Source: Deltaproteobacteria bacterium
GTDB taxonomy: Bacteria > Desulfobacterota > Desulfomonilia > UBA1062
Direction of reading: 5' to 3'
NCBI GenBank assembly: GCA_018433085.1
Contig: JAHDRW010000011.1
Coordinates: 1 to 55,223 of the forward strand
DNA: 55,223 nucleotides
The position numbers were made by a program, and so were the translations under genes. Below the pieces are notes generated by a model. That model saw nothing but the letters and a program-made list of their open reading frames with translations, did no database searches and was not told where the DNA came from. Of the stretch, positions 35,708 to 43,227 are shown piece after piece. Numbering within the stretch: position 1 is the stretch's first letter; the number at the start of each line of letters is the position of its first letter.

Positions 35708-36733
35708 CTACCAGATCAGGCCCAGGATTGTCCCCAGCACCGTCACAGGCATCTGCTCTTCGATTCCCTGCGCGGCGAGGTTGGCGCTTCTGACCGCTTC
35801 CTGGAGGTTTGCGTAGAGCTCTTCGTCCGTGAGCAGCATACCCAAGGTGCCCCGGCCTTCGGCCAGCTCGTCGCTGATGGTCCTGATGTTCTCGGAGATG
35901 GCCAGGAGATTGCCGTAGAGGGCGGGATCGTTCATGAGCATGGAGATGGTGCTGTCTTCCTCTATGCCGGCCGTGATGTTCTGCAGGGAATCGAGGAATT
36001 CGGACAGGGAGACATAGAGCGTGTCATCGTGGACAAGCCTGCCGACGGTTCCTTCTCCGGCGTTTATGGTTCTCACGATCTCACCGAATTCTTCGGTGGT
36101 GGAGGTGAAGTTGCCCGAGGCATCCGCCAGGATCTCGGTGATCCGGCGCAGGCCCATGATGATGCCGGAGATGTCTTCCCGGTTTTCCGCCACCAGGGAA
36201 GAGGACTCCTCGGTGAGGTTTCTCAGGTTCGTGAGGATGGCCCGCAGGGTTTCCTCGTCTCCCAGCGTCGCGTTCAGGGAGAACGAAAGCTCGGTCAGGT
36301 TGCCCGCCAGCTCGCCGAGTTGCACGAGGAGATCGTCCAGGGAGGGTGGTACGCTGGTCCGCGCGAGATTCCCGCCGGGCTCGATCATGTTCCCTGAATT
36401 TCCGGGATGGATGATGATGATCTTGTCTCCCAGGACCCCCCGGGTCGCAACGGAGGCCTGGCTGTCGATGGGAATGCGGACGTCTTCGTAGACCTGGGTC
36501 CTGACCAGGGCCGAATAATCCGTGTTCAGGGTTATCTCGTCGACACTCCCCACCTGGACGCCTGCCAGGACGAGCTGCGAACCCCTGTTGAGCCCCTCTA
36601 CCGTGGAGAACACCATGCTGATGGGATAGGTGCCCCTTCTCGTGAGGTTCAGCTCGCCGATGGTGAAGGAGAGGGCGGCAAAGACCGCGACCACGGCGAC
36701 GATGAAAATGCCGACCTTTGCCTCGTTGCTCAT
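35708..36733 (-). CDS. MCE/MlaD family protein
   Basis: A 341-residue inner-membrane-anchored periplasmic protein. One N-terminal helix (VGIFIVAVVAVFAALSFTIG) is followed by one MCE domain (about 35-130), with STVEGLNRGSQLVLAGVQVGSV and the conserved ASVATRGVLGDKIIIIHPG. A long helical tail follows (SLDDLLVQLGELAGNL and onward), as in lipid-transfer MCE proteins. The partner permease and ATPase are not in the window. It probably binds lipids or another hydrophobic ligand for transfer between membranes. Confidence 0.88.
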   Translation of the reverse strand: MSNEAKVGIFIVAVVAVFAALSFTIGELNLTRRGTYPISMVFSTVEGLNRGSQLVLAGVQVGSVDEITLNTDYSALVRTQVYEDVRIPIDSQASVATRGVLGDKIIIIHPGNSGNMIEPGGNLARTSVPPSLDDLLVQLGELAGNLTELSFSLNATLGDEETLRAILTNLRNLTEESSSLVAENREDISGIIMGLRRITEILADASGNFTSTTEEFGEIVRTINAGEGTVGRLVHDDTLYVSLSEFLDSLQNITAGIEEDSTISMLMNDPALYGNLLAISENIRTISDELAEGRGTLGMLLTDEELYANLQEAVRSANLAAQGIEEQMPVTVLGTILGLIW

Positions 36734-36760
36734 GCCTGCACCCCGGTGATCGCCATAGGC

Positions 36761-38335
36761 TCAGTCCACCAGCTCATTGATCTTTTCCTCCAGATCCTCC
36801 CGGGTGTTCCGGTTGAGCGAAGACGCCTTCAGATAGTGGTCGAGGGCCTTGTCCTTCTTTCCCAGGCTCTGCAGCACATCTCCCAGGTGCTCGTGGATGG
36901 TGGGGTCGGTATCGAGCTTTTTCACCGCCTTTTTCAGGTAGGTAAGTGCTTCCTCCGGCCTGTTCTGACGGAAGAGGACCCATGCCATGGAATCAAGGAT
37001 ATAGGGATCGTCGGGACGCTGCTTCAACGCCTCGCTGATCATCTCGTGGGCCTGGTCGAGGTTGGTCGCCTCGTCGGCCCAGATATAACCTACGAAATTG
37101 AGCGCAACCGGATCCTTGGGGTTGCTCTGGAGCAGCTTGGTGGCGATCTCCAGGCCTTCCTCCCTCCTGCCGTCCGCGTCGAGCTCGGTGGCGAGCTGAT
37201 AGCCGACCTCGGCGCACCCGTCCTTGGGAGAAAAATAGTCCCACGCCCGAAACAGCTCGTTCATCATCTCGTCGTGTCTGCCGAGGTCCTTGAGAATCGA
37301 GGACCTGAGCAGTGTGGCCTCACAGCCCAGCCTGCTGGTCAGGGAGATCTGAGAGAGCTGTGAAAAGGCCTCGTGAAGACGGTCGAGCTTGGCGTATACG
37401 ATGGCGAGATAGTAGGAGTCCTCCAGGGTCATCTCCTGAAGGGAGGTGATGGTGCCAAGCGCTTCTTCGTACATGCCTTCCTGAAGCTGGAGCAGGGCGA
37501 GCTTGCGGGTGATCTGGGGATCGCTGCTGAGCTGCCTGAGCCTTTCCATCTGATCGATGGCGTCCTGGTAGCGGTTCGTCGAGATATAGAGGTCGGACAG
37601 AACCACGAGGGCCTCCACGGCTTCGGGCTCTATCTCGAGGTATTGCCTGTAGACGGACTCGGCTTCCCGCTTCTCTCCCAGGAGCTCGTGGGCCCTGCCG
37701 AGTTCGAGATACGCGGGGGCGAACCGGGGTTGGAGCTCGATCACCCTGCGAAGGTAGTCTTTTGCGCACGGGAGGTCCTTGTTTCCCAGGCAGGCCTTGG
37801 AGAGGGTGTAGAGGACCATGGAGTCGTCGCCGGAGCCGAGCAGACCCTGAAGGATCTCCTGCGCCCCGGTGAAATCCGCGACGATGATTTTCAGGTTGGC
37901 CAGAAACAGACTGAGCTGGGTGTTTTCGGGGTATCTGGCCACCAGGACCTCGGTGTCTTCGATTGCCTGGTTCCAGTCGCCCTTGCGTGCGTATATCCGG
38001 GTTCTGAGCTCGAGCGCCTCGTCCACGAAGGCGTCGCTTTCGATGAGCCGGTCGATGAACTCCAGGGCAGGGTCGGGCTGGTTGGTGACGTAGAGGATAC
38101 GCGCCTGGGCGAACCACGAAAAGGGTTCGTCCACGTTGGCATAGAGGTCCAGGGCGTTTTCCCAGTTTCCCAGGTTTTCTTCGTACCGGGCGAGCATGAG
38201 GGTGAGACGGGGAGAGTCCGGTTTCCCGGCGACGCGGTTGCCCTCCTGAGGAGGCACATGGGCGCATCCGGCGCTCAGCGCCAGAATGCTCAACGCGATG
38301 AGAAGACTAATGCTTCCGGCTGTCCGCAATGGCAA
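36761..38335 (-). CDS. TPR-repeat lipoprotein
   Basis: A 524-residue outer-membrane or periplasmic protein with a lipoprotein signal (LSAGC, Cys24) and TPR repeats over nearly its whole length. Examples are AYLELGRAHELLGEKREAESVYRQ and YILDSMAWVLFRQNRPEEAL. The start is a TTG with GAGGGG upstream, and it overlaps the rpe 3' end by 29 bases. TPR lipoproteins usually assemble partners; here the MCE and Trp-Pro repeat proteins downstream are candidates. Confidence 0.85.
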   Translation of the reverse strand: MPLRTAGSISLLIALSILALSAGCAHVPPQEGNRVAGKPDSPRLTLMLARYEENLGNWENALDLYANVDEPFSWFAQARILYVTNQPDPALEFIDRLIESDAFVDEALELRTRIYARKGDWNQAIEDTEVLVARYPENTQLSLFLANLKIIVADFTGAQEILQGLLGSGDDSMVLYTLSKACLGNKDLPCAKDYLRRVIELQPRFAPAYLELGRAHELLGEKREAESVYRQYLEIEPEAVEALVVLSDLYISTNRYQDAIDQMERLRQLSSDPQITRKLALLQLQEGMYEEALGTITSLQEMTLEDSYYLAIVYAKLDRLHEAFSQLSQISLTSRLGCEATLLRSSILKDLGRHDEMMNELFRAWDYFSPKDGCAEVGYQLATELDADGRREEGLEIATKLLQSNPKDPVALNFVGYIWADEATNLDQAHEMISEALKQRPDDPYILDSMAWVLFRQNRPEEALTYLKKAVKKLDTDPTIHEHLGDVLQSLGKKDKALDHYLKASSLNRNTREDLEEKINELVD

Positions 38336-38963
38336 ACATCCCCCTCACGGCCGCCTCCGGATCGGGGCTGCCGAAAACGCTGGATCCGGCCACGACCACA
38401 TCCACGCCCTTGTCAAGCACCATGCCCAGATTGTCCGGGCCGATTCCCCCGTCGATCTCCACGAGGATGTTCCTGCCGGCCGCAAGTGCCTTTGCCTCCG
38501 TGATTTTCGGCATCACCGCGTCGATGAAGGTCTGGCCCCCGAACCCCGGATTGACGCTCATGATCAGGATGAGGTCCACCACGTCGAGGCAGTACGCAAT
38601 CGTGCTCAATGGGGTCGACGGATTCAGCGCCACTCCCGGGGCGCACCCCAGCTCGCGGATTCTCGTCAGGGTCCTGTGCAGGTGCGGGCCGGCCTCCGCG
38701 TGGACGGTGATTCCGTTGGCGCCGGCCTTGGCGAAGGCCTCGAGATAGCGGTCGGGGTCGGCCACCATCAGGTGGCAGTCCAGGTAGGCGTCGGTGACGG
38801 ACCGGACGCTCTTGACCACCAGGGGCCCGATGGTGATGTTCGGCACGAAACGCCCATCCATGACATCCACATGAACCCACTGTGCCCCGGCGGATACAAC
38901 CTTCCGGATGTCACTGCCCAAGTTTGCGAAATCAGCCGACAGTATGGACGGCGCGAGTATCAT
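38307..38963 (-). CDS. rpe: Ribulose-phosphate 3-epimerase
   Basis: A 218-residue TIM-barrel enzyme interconverting ribulose 5-phosphate and xylulose 5-phosphate. Motifs are LAPSILSADFANLGSDI, WVHVDVMDGRFVPNITIGPLVV, DCHLMVADPDRYL, VDLILIMSVNPGFGGQTFI and VEIDGGIGPDNLG, including the metal ligands His and Asp. It opens the leftward unit that continues with the TPR gene. Confidence 0.97.
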   Translation of the reverse strand: MILAPSILSADFANLGSDIRKVVSAGAQWVHVDVMDGRFVPNITIGPLVVKSVRSVTDAYLDCHLMVADPDRYLEAFAKAGANGITVHAEAGPHLHRTLTRIRELGCAPGVALNPSTPLSTIAYCLDVVDLILIMSVNPGFGGQTFIDAVMPKITEAKALAAGRNILVEIDGGIGPDNLGMVLDKGVDVVVAGSSVFGSPDPEAAVRGMFAIADSRKH

Positions 38964-39067
38964 CCCAACCTCTTTCTAAACGTTTTTAAGATCCGCTTTG
39001 CACATATAACGTCACTATCTTTTCTATCACGGATTCTTCAAGATTGCTGCACCATTTTTGCCACCCG

Positions 39068-40012
39068 CTACGGGCGGACGGCATTTCCGAGGATGACCCG
39101 GGAGGCACGCAGGCCGTTGGAAAAGGCGCGGGCGTCCACGGCCTTTTTCCCCTCCACCTGAAGCACCTGCGGGAGCAGGAAACCCCGCCTGCAGGCGATG
39201 GTGAGCCCGCGGTCGGTTCTGCTCATGGACCCGAACTCGAGCGCGTGCTCCTCGAGCCGGTACGTGCTCTTGAGGATCCTGAGAACCTTTGATCCGAAGA
39301 ATGTGTAGGCGCAGGGCCAGGGGAGAAGGCCACGGACCATGTTGTGGATGGTGCGGGGGTCCGAGCCCCAGTCGATATCGCCCTCTTCCTTTTTCAGCAT
39401 CGGGGCATAAGTCGCCTTGTCGTGCTCCTGGGGTTTCGCCTCGATCCCGCCCCTTTCCAGCAGGTCAAGGGTCTCCAGGAGCTTTTCCGCGCCGAGCGTG
39501 CTCAGGCGCGCCGACAGGCCGATGGCGTCCTCATCCTCAGGGATGGGCACCTGTGATCGAAGGAACACGGGCCCGGAATCCATGCCCGAGTCGATCTGCA
39601 TGATGCTCACTCCGGTCGTGGCACACCCGGCCAGGATGGCCCGATTGATGGGCGCGGCACCTCTGAAGGCGGGCAGGAGCGAGGCATGAACGTTGATAAA
39701 GCCGTGCACGGGGATCGCGAGCATGTCGTCGGGGATCATCTTTCCGTACGCCACCACGATGACCGCATCCAGGGCAAGATCACGGAGCATCCCCGTTATC
39801 CCGGTATTCCCCTTCAGTGTCTGCGGCTGCACGACAGGGATGCCTTTGTCGAGAGCCAATTCCTTGACCGGCGGCATCATGAGATGCCGGCCTCTGCCTT
39901 TCGGCTTGTCGGGCTGGGTGACGACGCTCAGGACCTGGTGCTTGCCGGACTCGATCAGTGCCTTGAGCGAAGGCAGGGCAAACTCCGGGGTGCCCATGAA
40001 GGCGAGTCTCAT
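39068..40012 (-). CDS. fmt: Methionyl-tRNA formyltransferase
   Basis: A 314-residue enzyme that formylates initiator Met-tRNA. It shows MRLAFMGTPEFALPSLKALIE, KPKGRGRHLMMPPVKELA and the catalytic region GFINVHASLLPAFRGAAPINRAIL. GVSIMQIDSGMDSGPV and a C-terminal tRNA-binding domain complete it. Its ATG overlaps the def stop (ATGA), the usual def-fmt coupling. Confidence 0.97.
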   Translation of the reverse strand: MRLAFMGTPEFALPSLKALIESGKHQVLSVVTQPDKPKGRGRHLMMPPVKELALDKGIPVVQPQTLKGNTGITGMLRDLALDAVIVVAYGKMIPDDMLAIPVHGFINVHASLLPAFRGAAPINRAILAGCATTGVSIMQIDSGMDSGPVFLRSQVPIPEDEDAIGLSARLSTLGAEKLLETLDLLERGGIEAKPQEHDKATYAPMLKKEEGDIDWGSDPRTIHNMVRGLLPWPCAYTFFGSKVLRILKSTYRLEEHALEFGSMSRTDRGLTIACRRGFLLPQVLQVEGKKAVDARAFSNGLRASRVILGNAVRP

Positions 40013-40509
40013 AAGGTCCCTTTTTTCTTTTTCTTCAGATAAATGGAGCGCTTCAGGCTGGAGGCATAGTCCAGGATCACCTTTCCGTCCAGGTGATCGA
40101 TCTCGTGCTGGAATATTCTCGCGAGATACCCTTCAGCCTCCATGCGCACCTCGTTGCCTTTGAGGTCGATGCCCGTGACGAGTATCCTGAAGGCGCGGTC
40201 GACATCCACGGAGGTCTCCGGGACACTCAGGCACATCTCGGTGTCCGTCTCCAAGCCCTCCTTCTCGACGATGACCGGATTGATCAGGACTATGAGCTGC
40301 TTCTCGTCCTTCCCTGCGGAAGGATCCACGAGAACGAGCCGCATGGATTCGCCCACCTGGGGGGCGGCGAGGCCCACACCGGGGGCGGAGTGCATGGTGT
40401 GTCTCATATCCTCGGCAAGGGTGACGATATCCAGATCGATGTTGTCCACCTCGTGTGCCCGGGATTTGAGAACCCTATCCGGATAGATCAGGATCTCTTT
40501 TTTCGGCAT
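40009..40509 (-). CDS. def: Peptide deformylase
   Basis: A 166-residue metalloenzyme removing the N-terminal formyl group. Motif 1 GVGLAAPQ and motif 3 QHEIDH (residues 134-139, metal ligands H135, H139) are intact. Motif 2 reads EMCLS instead of the usual EGCLS; the metal Cys93 is retained but Gly is replaced by Met92. A basic Lys-rich tail ends the protein. It is coupled to fmt. Confidence 0.95.
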   Translation of the reverse strand: MPKKEILIYPDRVLKSRAHEVDNIDLDIVTLAEDMRHTMHSAPGVGLAAPQVGESMRLVLVDPSAGKDEKQLIVLINPVIVEKEGLETDTEMCLSVPETSVDVDRAFRILVTGIDLKGNEVRMEAEGYLARIFQHEIDHLDGKVILDYASSLKRSIYLKKKKKGTL

Positions 40510-40543
40510 AATATGCTACCATAAAACCAAAGCTTCCGGTCTG

Positions 40544-40708
40544 TCAAGTGGCGCTATTCCTTGCAGGTTTCACGGGTTCGGGGAAGAGCCTGGGATTCCG
40601 GTACTGCTGAAAAGAGCCGCATTTCGTCCGGTGCTTGCACGTCATGCACACGTCGAGGGCGACTCTGGGCTCCCCCTTTCTTCTGGGGCAGATCAGATAG
40701 GTGCTCAT
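40544..40708 (-). CDS. Small Cys-rich protein coupled to aroE
   Basis: A 54-codon frame: MSTYLICPRRKGEPRVALDV, then CMTCKHRTKCGSFQQYRN and a proline-containing tail. Four cysteines (C-x13-C-x2-C-x5-C) suggest a small zinc ribbon. Its ATG overlaps the aroE stop (ATGA), and def starts 34 bases after its stop, in the same direction. This strongly suggests real, coupled translation. Function unknown; a nucleic-acid or ribosome-related role is only a guess from context. Confidence 0.65.
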   Translation of the reverse strand: MSTYLICPRRKGEPRVALDVCMTCKHRTKCGSFQQYRNPRLFPEPVKPARNSAT

Positions 40709-41520
40709 GGCAGAGGCAACCCCGCTGCGGCGAAGGCCTGCCGGATAACCGCGTTCGGGGCGGAGACCCCGGTGAGGAGCCGGAAGTTCTCGCCGGTCTG
40801 GTGATAGAGCATGTGGTGCCCGGGGACGAGGGTATACCCGCGGCTTCGGGCCTCGCGGCCGAGCGCAGTTTCGCGCATGACCGTCTCCAGGAGCCTCGCG
40901 CCCTTTCTCAGGCCACCCATATCCAGGCTTAAGGGGATGCGGTCAGCCACGGGAGTGGTCTGAACCACCACGTCCATCTCCGGGAGCATGTCCGGGTGAA
41001 AGAGATCGACCTGATCGAATGGAAAGTGCTCTGCGAGGGCGCGGGCCCGCCCCACGGTGCGGTTGAGGACGCTGACGCGACGGGCGCCTGCCTGGAGCAG
41101 GGCATGGACAATCGCGCGGGCCGCACCCCCCGCGCCGATCATCAGACACCGGGCGCCTCGGACATCGCCGATGGCGCGTACCGCGCCGATTCCGTCGGTG
41201 TTGTATCCGGTGAGGACCCCCCCGGGGCTCCTCGCCACCGTGTTCACCGCCCCGAGATCGGTCGCGGGGGGCAGAGTCTCGTCCAGGAGCCCGGCTGCGG
41301 ACTCCTTGTGAGGGATGGTCACGTTGAACCCGCCGAGGTTGCTCCATGAACGGTACGCCTCGATGGTCGCGGGCAGTGCCTCGGGCGGGGTGTCGTGCGC
41401 GATGTATGCCATGTCCAGGGACAGTGCCTCGAATACGTGGTTGAAGACCATGGGCGCCACCACGTGGACACAGGGGTGGGCGATGATGGTAAAGATGCGC
41501 GTGGTGCCGGTTATCTTCAC
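40705..41520 (-). CDS. aroE: Shikimate dehydrogenase
   Basis: A 271-residue NADP-dependent enzyme of aromatic amino acid synthesis. Motifs are GGFNVTIPHKESA (catalytic Lys), GYNTDGIGAVRAI, CLMIGAGGAARAIVHALLQAGA and SVLNRTVGRARALAEHF. GTG is the start codon, one base after the sir2 stop, with GGAG just upstream. It lies between a sirtuin and the small Cys-rich gene. Confidence 0.95.
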   Translation of the reverse strand: MKITGTTRIFTIIAHPCVHVVAPMVFNHVFEALSLDMAYIAHDTPPEALPATIEAYRSWSNLGGFNVTIPHKESAAGLLDETLPPATDLGAVNTVARSPGGVLTGYNTDGIGAVRAIGDVRGARCLMIGAGGAARAIVHALLQAGARRVSVLNRTVGRARALAEHFPFDQVDLFHPDMLPEMDVVVQTTPVADRIPLSLDMGGLRKGARLLETVMRETALGREARSRGYTLVPGHHMLYHQTGENFRLLTGVSAPNAVIRQAFAAAGLPLP

Positions 41521-41521
41521 G

Positions 41522-42334
41522 CTAGTCTTTTCTCCGGCGGACCTTTTCCTCGATCAGGGACAGGACCTCGCCAGCCGACCCCTGGATAAGAAAATCCGAG
41601 ACATCCCCGGTCAGCGGCGTGGGCTCCCGGTTGATCTCCACCACGCGGCATTCCCCCTTGGGAAGGGGGATGCCGCCCAGGCCCCTGAAGATCGAGTTCA
41701 TCCCCTTGGCGATCAGGGGAAGGGACGCCGCGGGCTCGACCTGGGCCGAGGTCCCGATCACGAGCATGAGATCGCAGTCTTCAGCCTCGCGGAACGAATG
41801 TTTCATGGCCTCCTGAGGGATCGCCTCGCCGAAGAAGACCGCGTCGGGCTTGAGGATCCCTCCGCACTCGCACCGGGGGGGTATCCTGGTCTCCAGATCG
41901 GAGAGCACCTGCTCGTAGCCGTACTTCTTCCTGCACTTCATGCACCTGGCAAAGAGCATGTTACCATGGAACTCGATGACGTTCCTGCTGCCGGACTTCT
42001 GGTGGAGGTTGTCGATGTTCTGGGTGATGACCGTTTTGACGATGCCGACCTCCTCGAGGTAGGCCAGGGCGTGGTGGCCCATGTTGGGCCGGGCGTCCCA
42101 GAGAGAGAACTCGCTGGAGCGGTTCATGTCGAGCATGCACCGCCAGACCTCCTCGGGGTCGGCGAGAAAGCGTTCGAGGAAGAACACGGTCGGGTCATAC
42201 CGTTCCCAGATGCCTCCCGGGGAACGGAAGTCGGGAACCCCGGATTCGGTGGATATACCGGCACCGGTCAGGACAATCGCGTGCTCCGCTTCCAGCAGGA
42301 GTCCCACGGTCTTGTCGATGAGAGGCAATTCCAT
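41522..42334 (-). CDS. NAD-dependent deacylase (Sir2 family)
   Basis: A 270-residue sirtuin. NAD-binding motifs are GAGISTESGVPDFRSPGGIW, TQNIDNLHQKSGS and GTSAQVEPAA. The catalytic His is in EFHGN. The zinc site is CMKC and CECGG. It removes acetyl or other acyl groups from lysine. Directly upstream of aroE in the same direction. Confidence 0.95.
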   Translation of the reverse strand: MELPLIDKTVGLLLEAEHAIVLTGAGISTESGVPDFRSPGGIWERYDPTVFFLERFLADPEEVWRCMLDMNRSSEFSLWDARPNMGHHALAYLEEVGIVKTVITQNIDNLHQKSGSRNVIEFHGNMLFARCMKCRKKYGYEQVLSDLETRIPPRCECGGILKPDAVFFGEAIPQEAMKHSFREAEDCDLMLVIGTSAQVEPAASLPLIAKGMNSIFRGLGGIPLPKGECRVVEINREPTPLTGDVSDFLIQGSAGEVLSLIEEKVRRRKD

Positions 42335-42431
42335 GGCCTAAGCTTTATCAGAGGAGCCGGTGAAGGTCAAGGTGTATAAGGGCATGAATACAGGCCCGAT
42401 CACTCTGCCGGGCACCCACCCTTTGGGATAA

Positions 42432-42505
42432 GGGGTGTTTCCCTGTCCGGCCTTCTTCCCGCCTGCTTCGGCGCGCACGCATTAAGGATGCGGGCGGGAA
42501 ACCCC
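42432..42505. other. Structured gap between sir2 and lolA
   Basis: GGGGTGTTTCCC (42432-42443) can pair with GGGAAACCCC (42496-42505). Alternatively CCCGCCTGC (42458-42466) can pair with GCGGGCGGG (42490-42498). Both pairings use the same GGG at 42496-42498, so they exclude each other. The gap (42335-42588) holds no gene and lies after the lolA stop on the minus strand, so a terminator without T-run is likely. Confidence 0.35.
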
Positions 42506-42588
42506 TGACGCTCCCCACGGTCTGCCGCCGGGATATCCCGATATCCGGAAAGGGGGAGTGAAGTACAGGCTGGCCGCGGGGCACACGC

Positions 42589-43227
42589 CTACTGAACAGG
42601 GGCCGCAGGTTTCTCGGAAAACGGGGGCTGAATCACCGCGTCGTCTTCTTCCTCCAGGTGAAAGAGGCTCTCCGGAAGACCGGTGTCGAACCGGTAGTTC
42701 GAGAGCCGGATATCACTCTGGTTGCCCGTTGCATCCTTGAGGAGGATCCTCTTGATTGCGTGGGAACCTTCGGTCCAGACCGTGATGTGGCCGGAGCCTT
42801 CCCGGGGATAGAGAAACAGGGCGTCCGAGCTTTCCTGCACCTCGTAGCCCTCGCCGATGGATTCGAGCCCGGAGAAGAATCCCAGGATATTCTGGTTCGC
42901 CATCTCGGGCGGCAGCGCCTGCACGGTGGTGGTGTCTTCCTCCGGGAGGTGGATCACCACCTGCTGGCCTTTGAGGATGATGATCTGCCGCTGGGGCTTG
43001 AAGACGTCCATCCTCACGCCCACCCCGCGCTTGTAGGACACCGTGCCCGTGAATCGTATCTCCTTGTTCACCAGGCTCTGGAAGGTATTCTGGGAGAAGC
43101 TCACCGTGAAGTCCTGATAGTCCATATAAAACTGCTGGATGTTCTTCAGGTTTTCCGCGTACAGGGAGGGTGCGGCACAGACCGCGAATATGAGTATGAT
43201 CAGGCTATTCTTCCATTTCAGCGCCAT
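42589..43227 (-). CDS. lolA: LolA-like outer-membrane lipoprotein carrier
   Basis: A 212-residue periplasmic chaperone for lipoproteins. A signal peptide (SLIILIFAVCAAPSLYA) is followed by YMDYQDFTVSFSQNTFQSLVNKEIRFTGTVSYKRGVGVRMDVFKPQ, the typical LolA strand pattern. It ends in a Pro-rich tail. It overlaps the ftsK 3' end by 23 bases, the common ftsK-lolA pairing. LolB is not seen. Confidence 0.9.
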   Translation of the reverse strand: MALKWKNSLIILIFAVCAAPSLYAENLKNIQQFYMDYQDFTVSFSQNTFQSLVNKEIRFTGTVSYKRGVGVRMDVFKPQRQIIILKGQQVVIHLPEEDTTTVQALPPEMANQNILGFFSGLESIGEGYEVQESSDALFLYPREGSGHITVWTEGSHAIKRILLKDATGNQSDIRLSNYRFDTGLPESLFHLEEEDDAVIQPPFSEKPAAPVQ

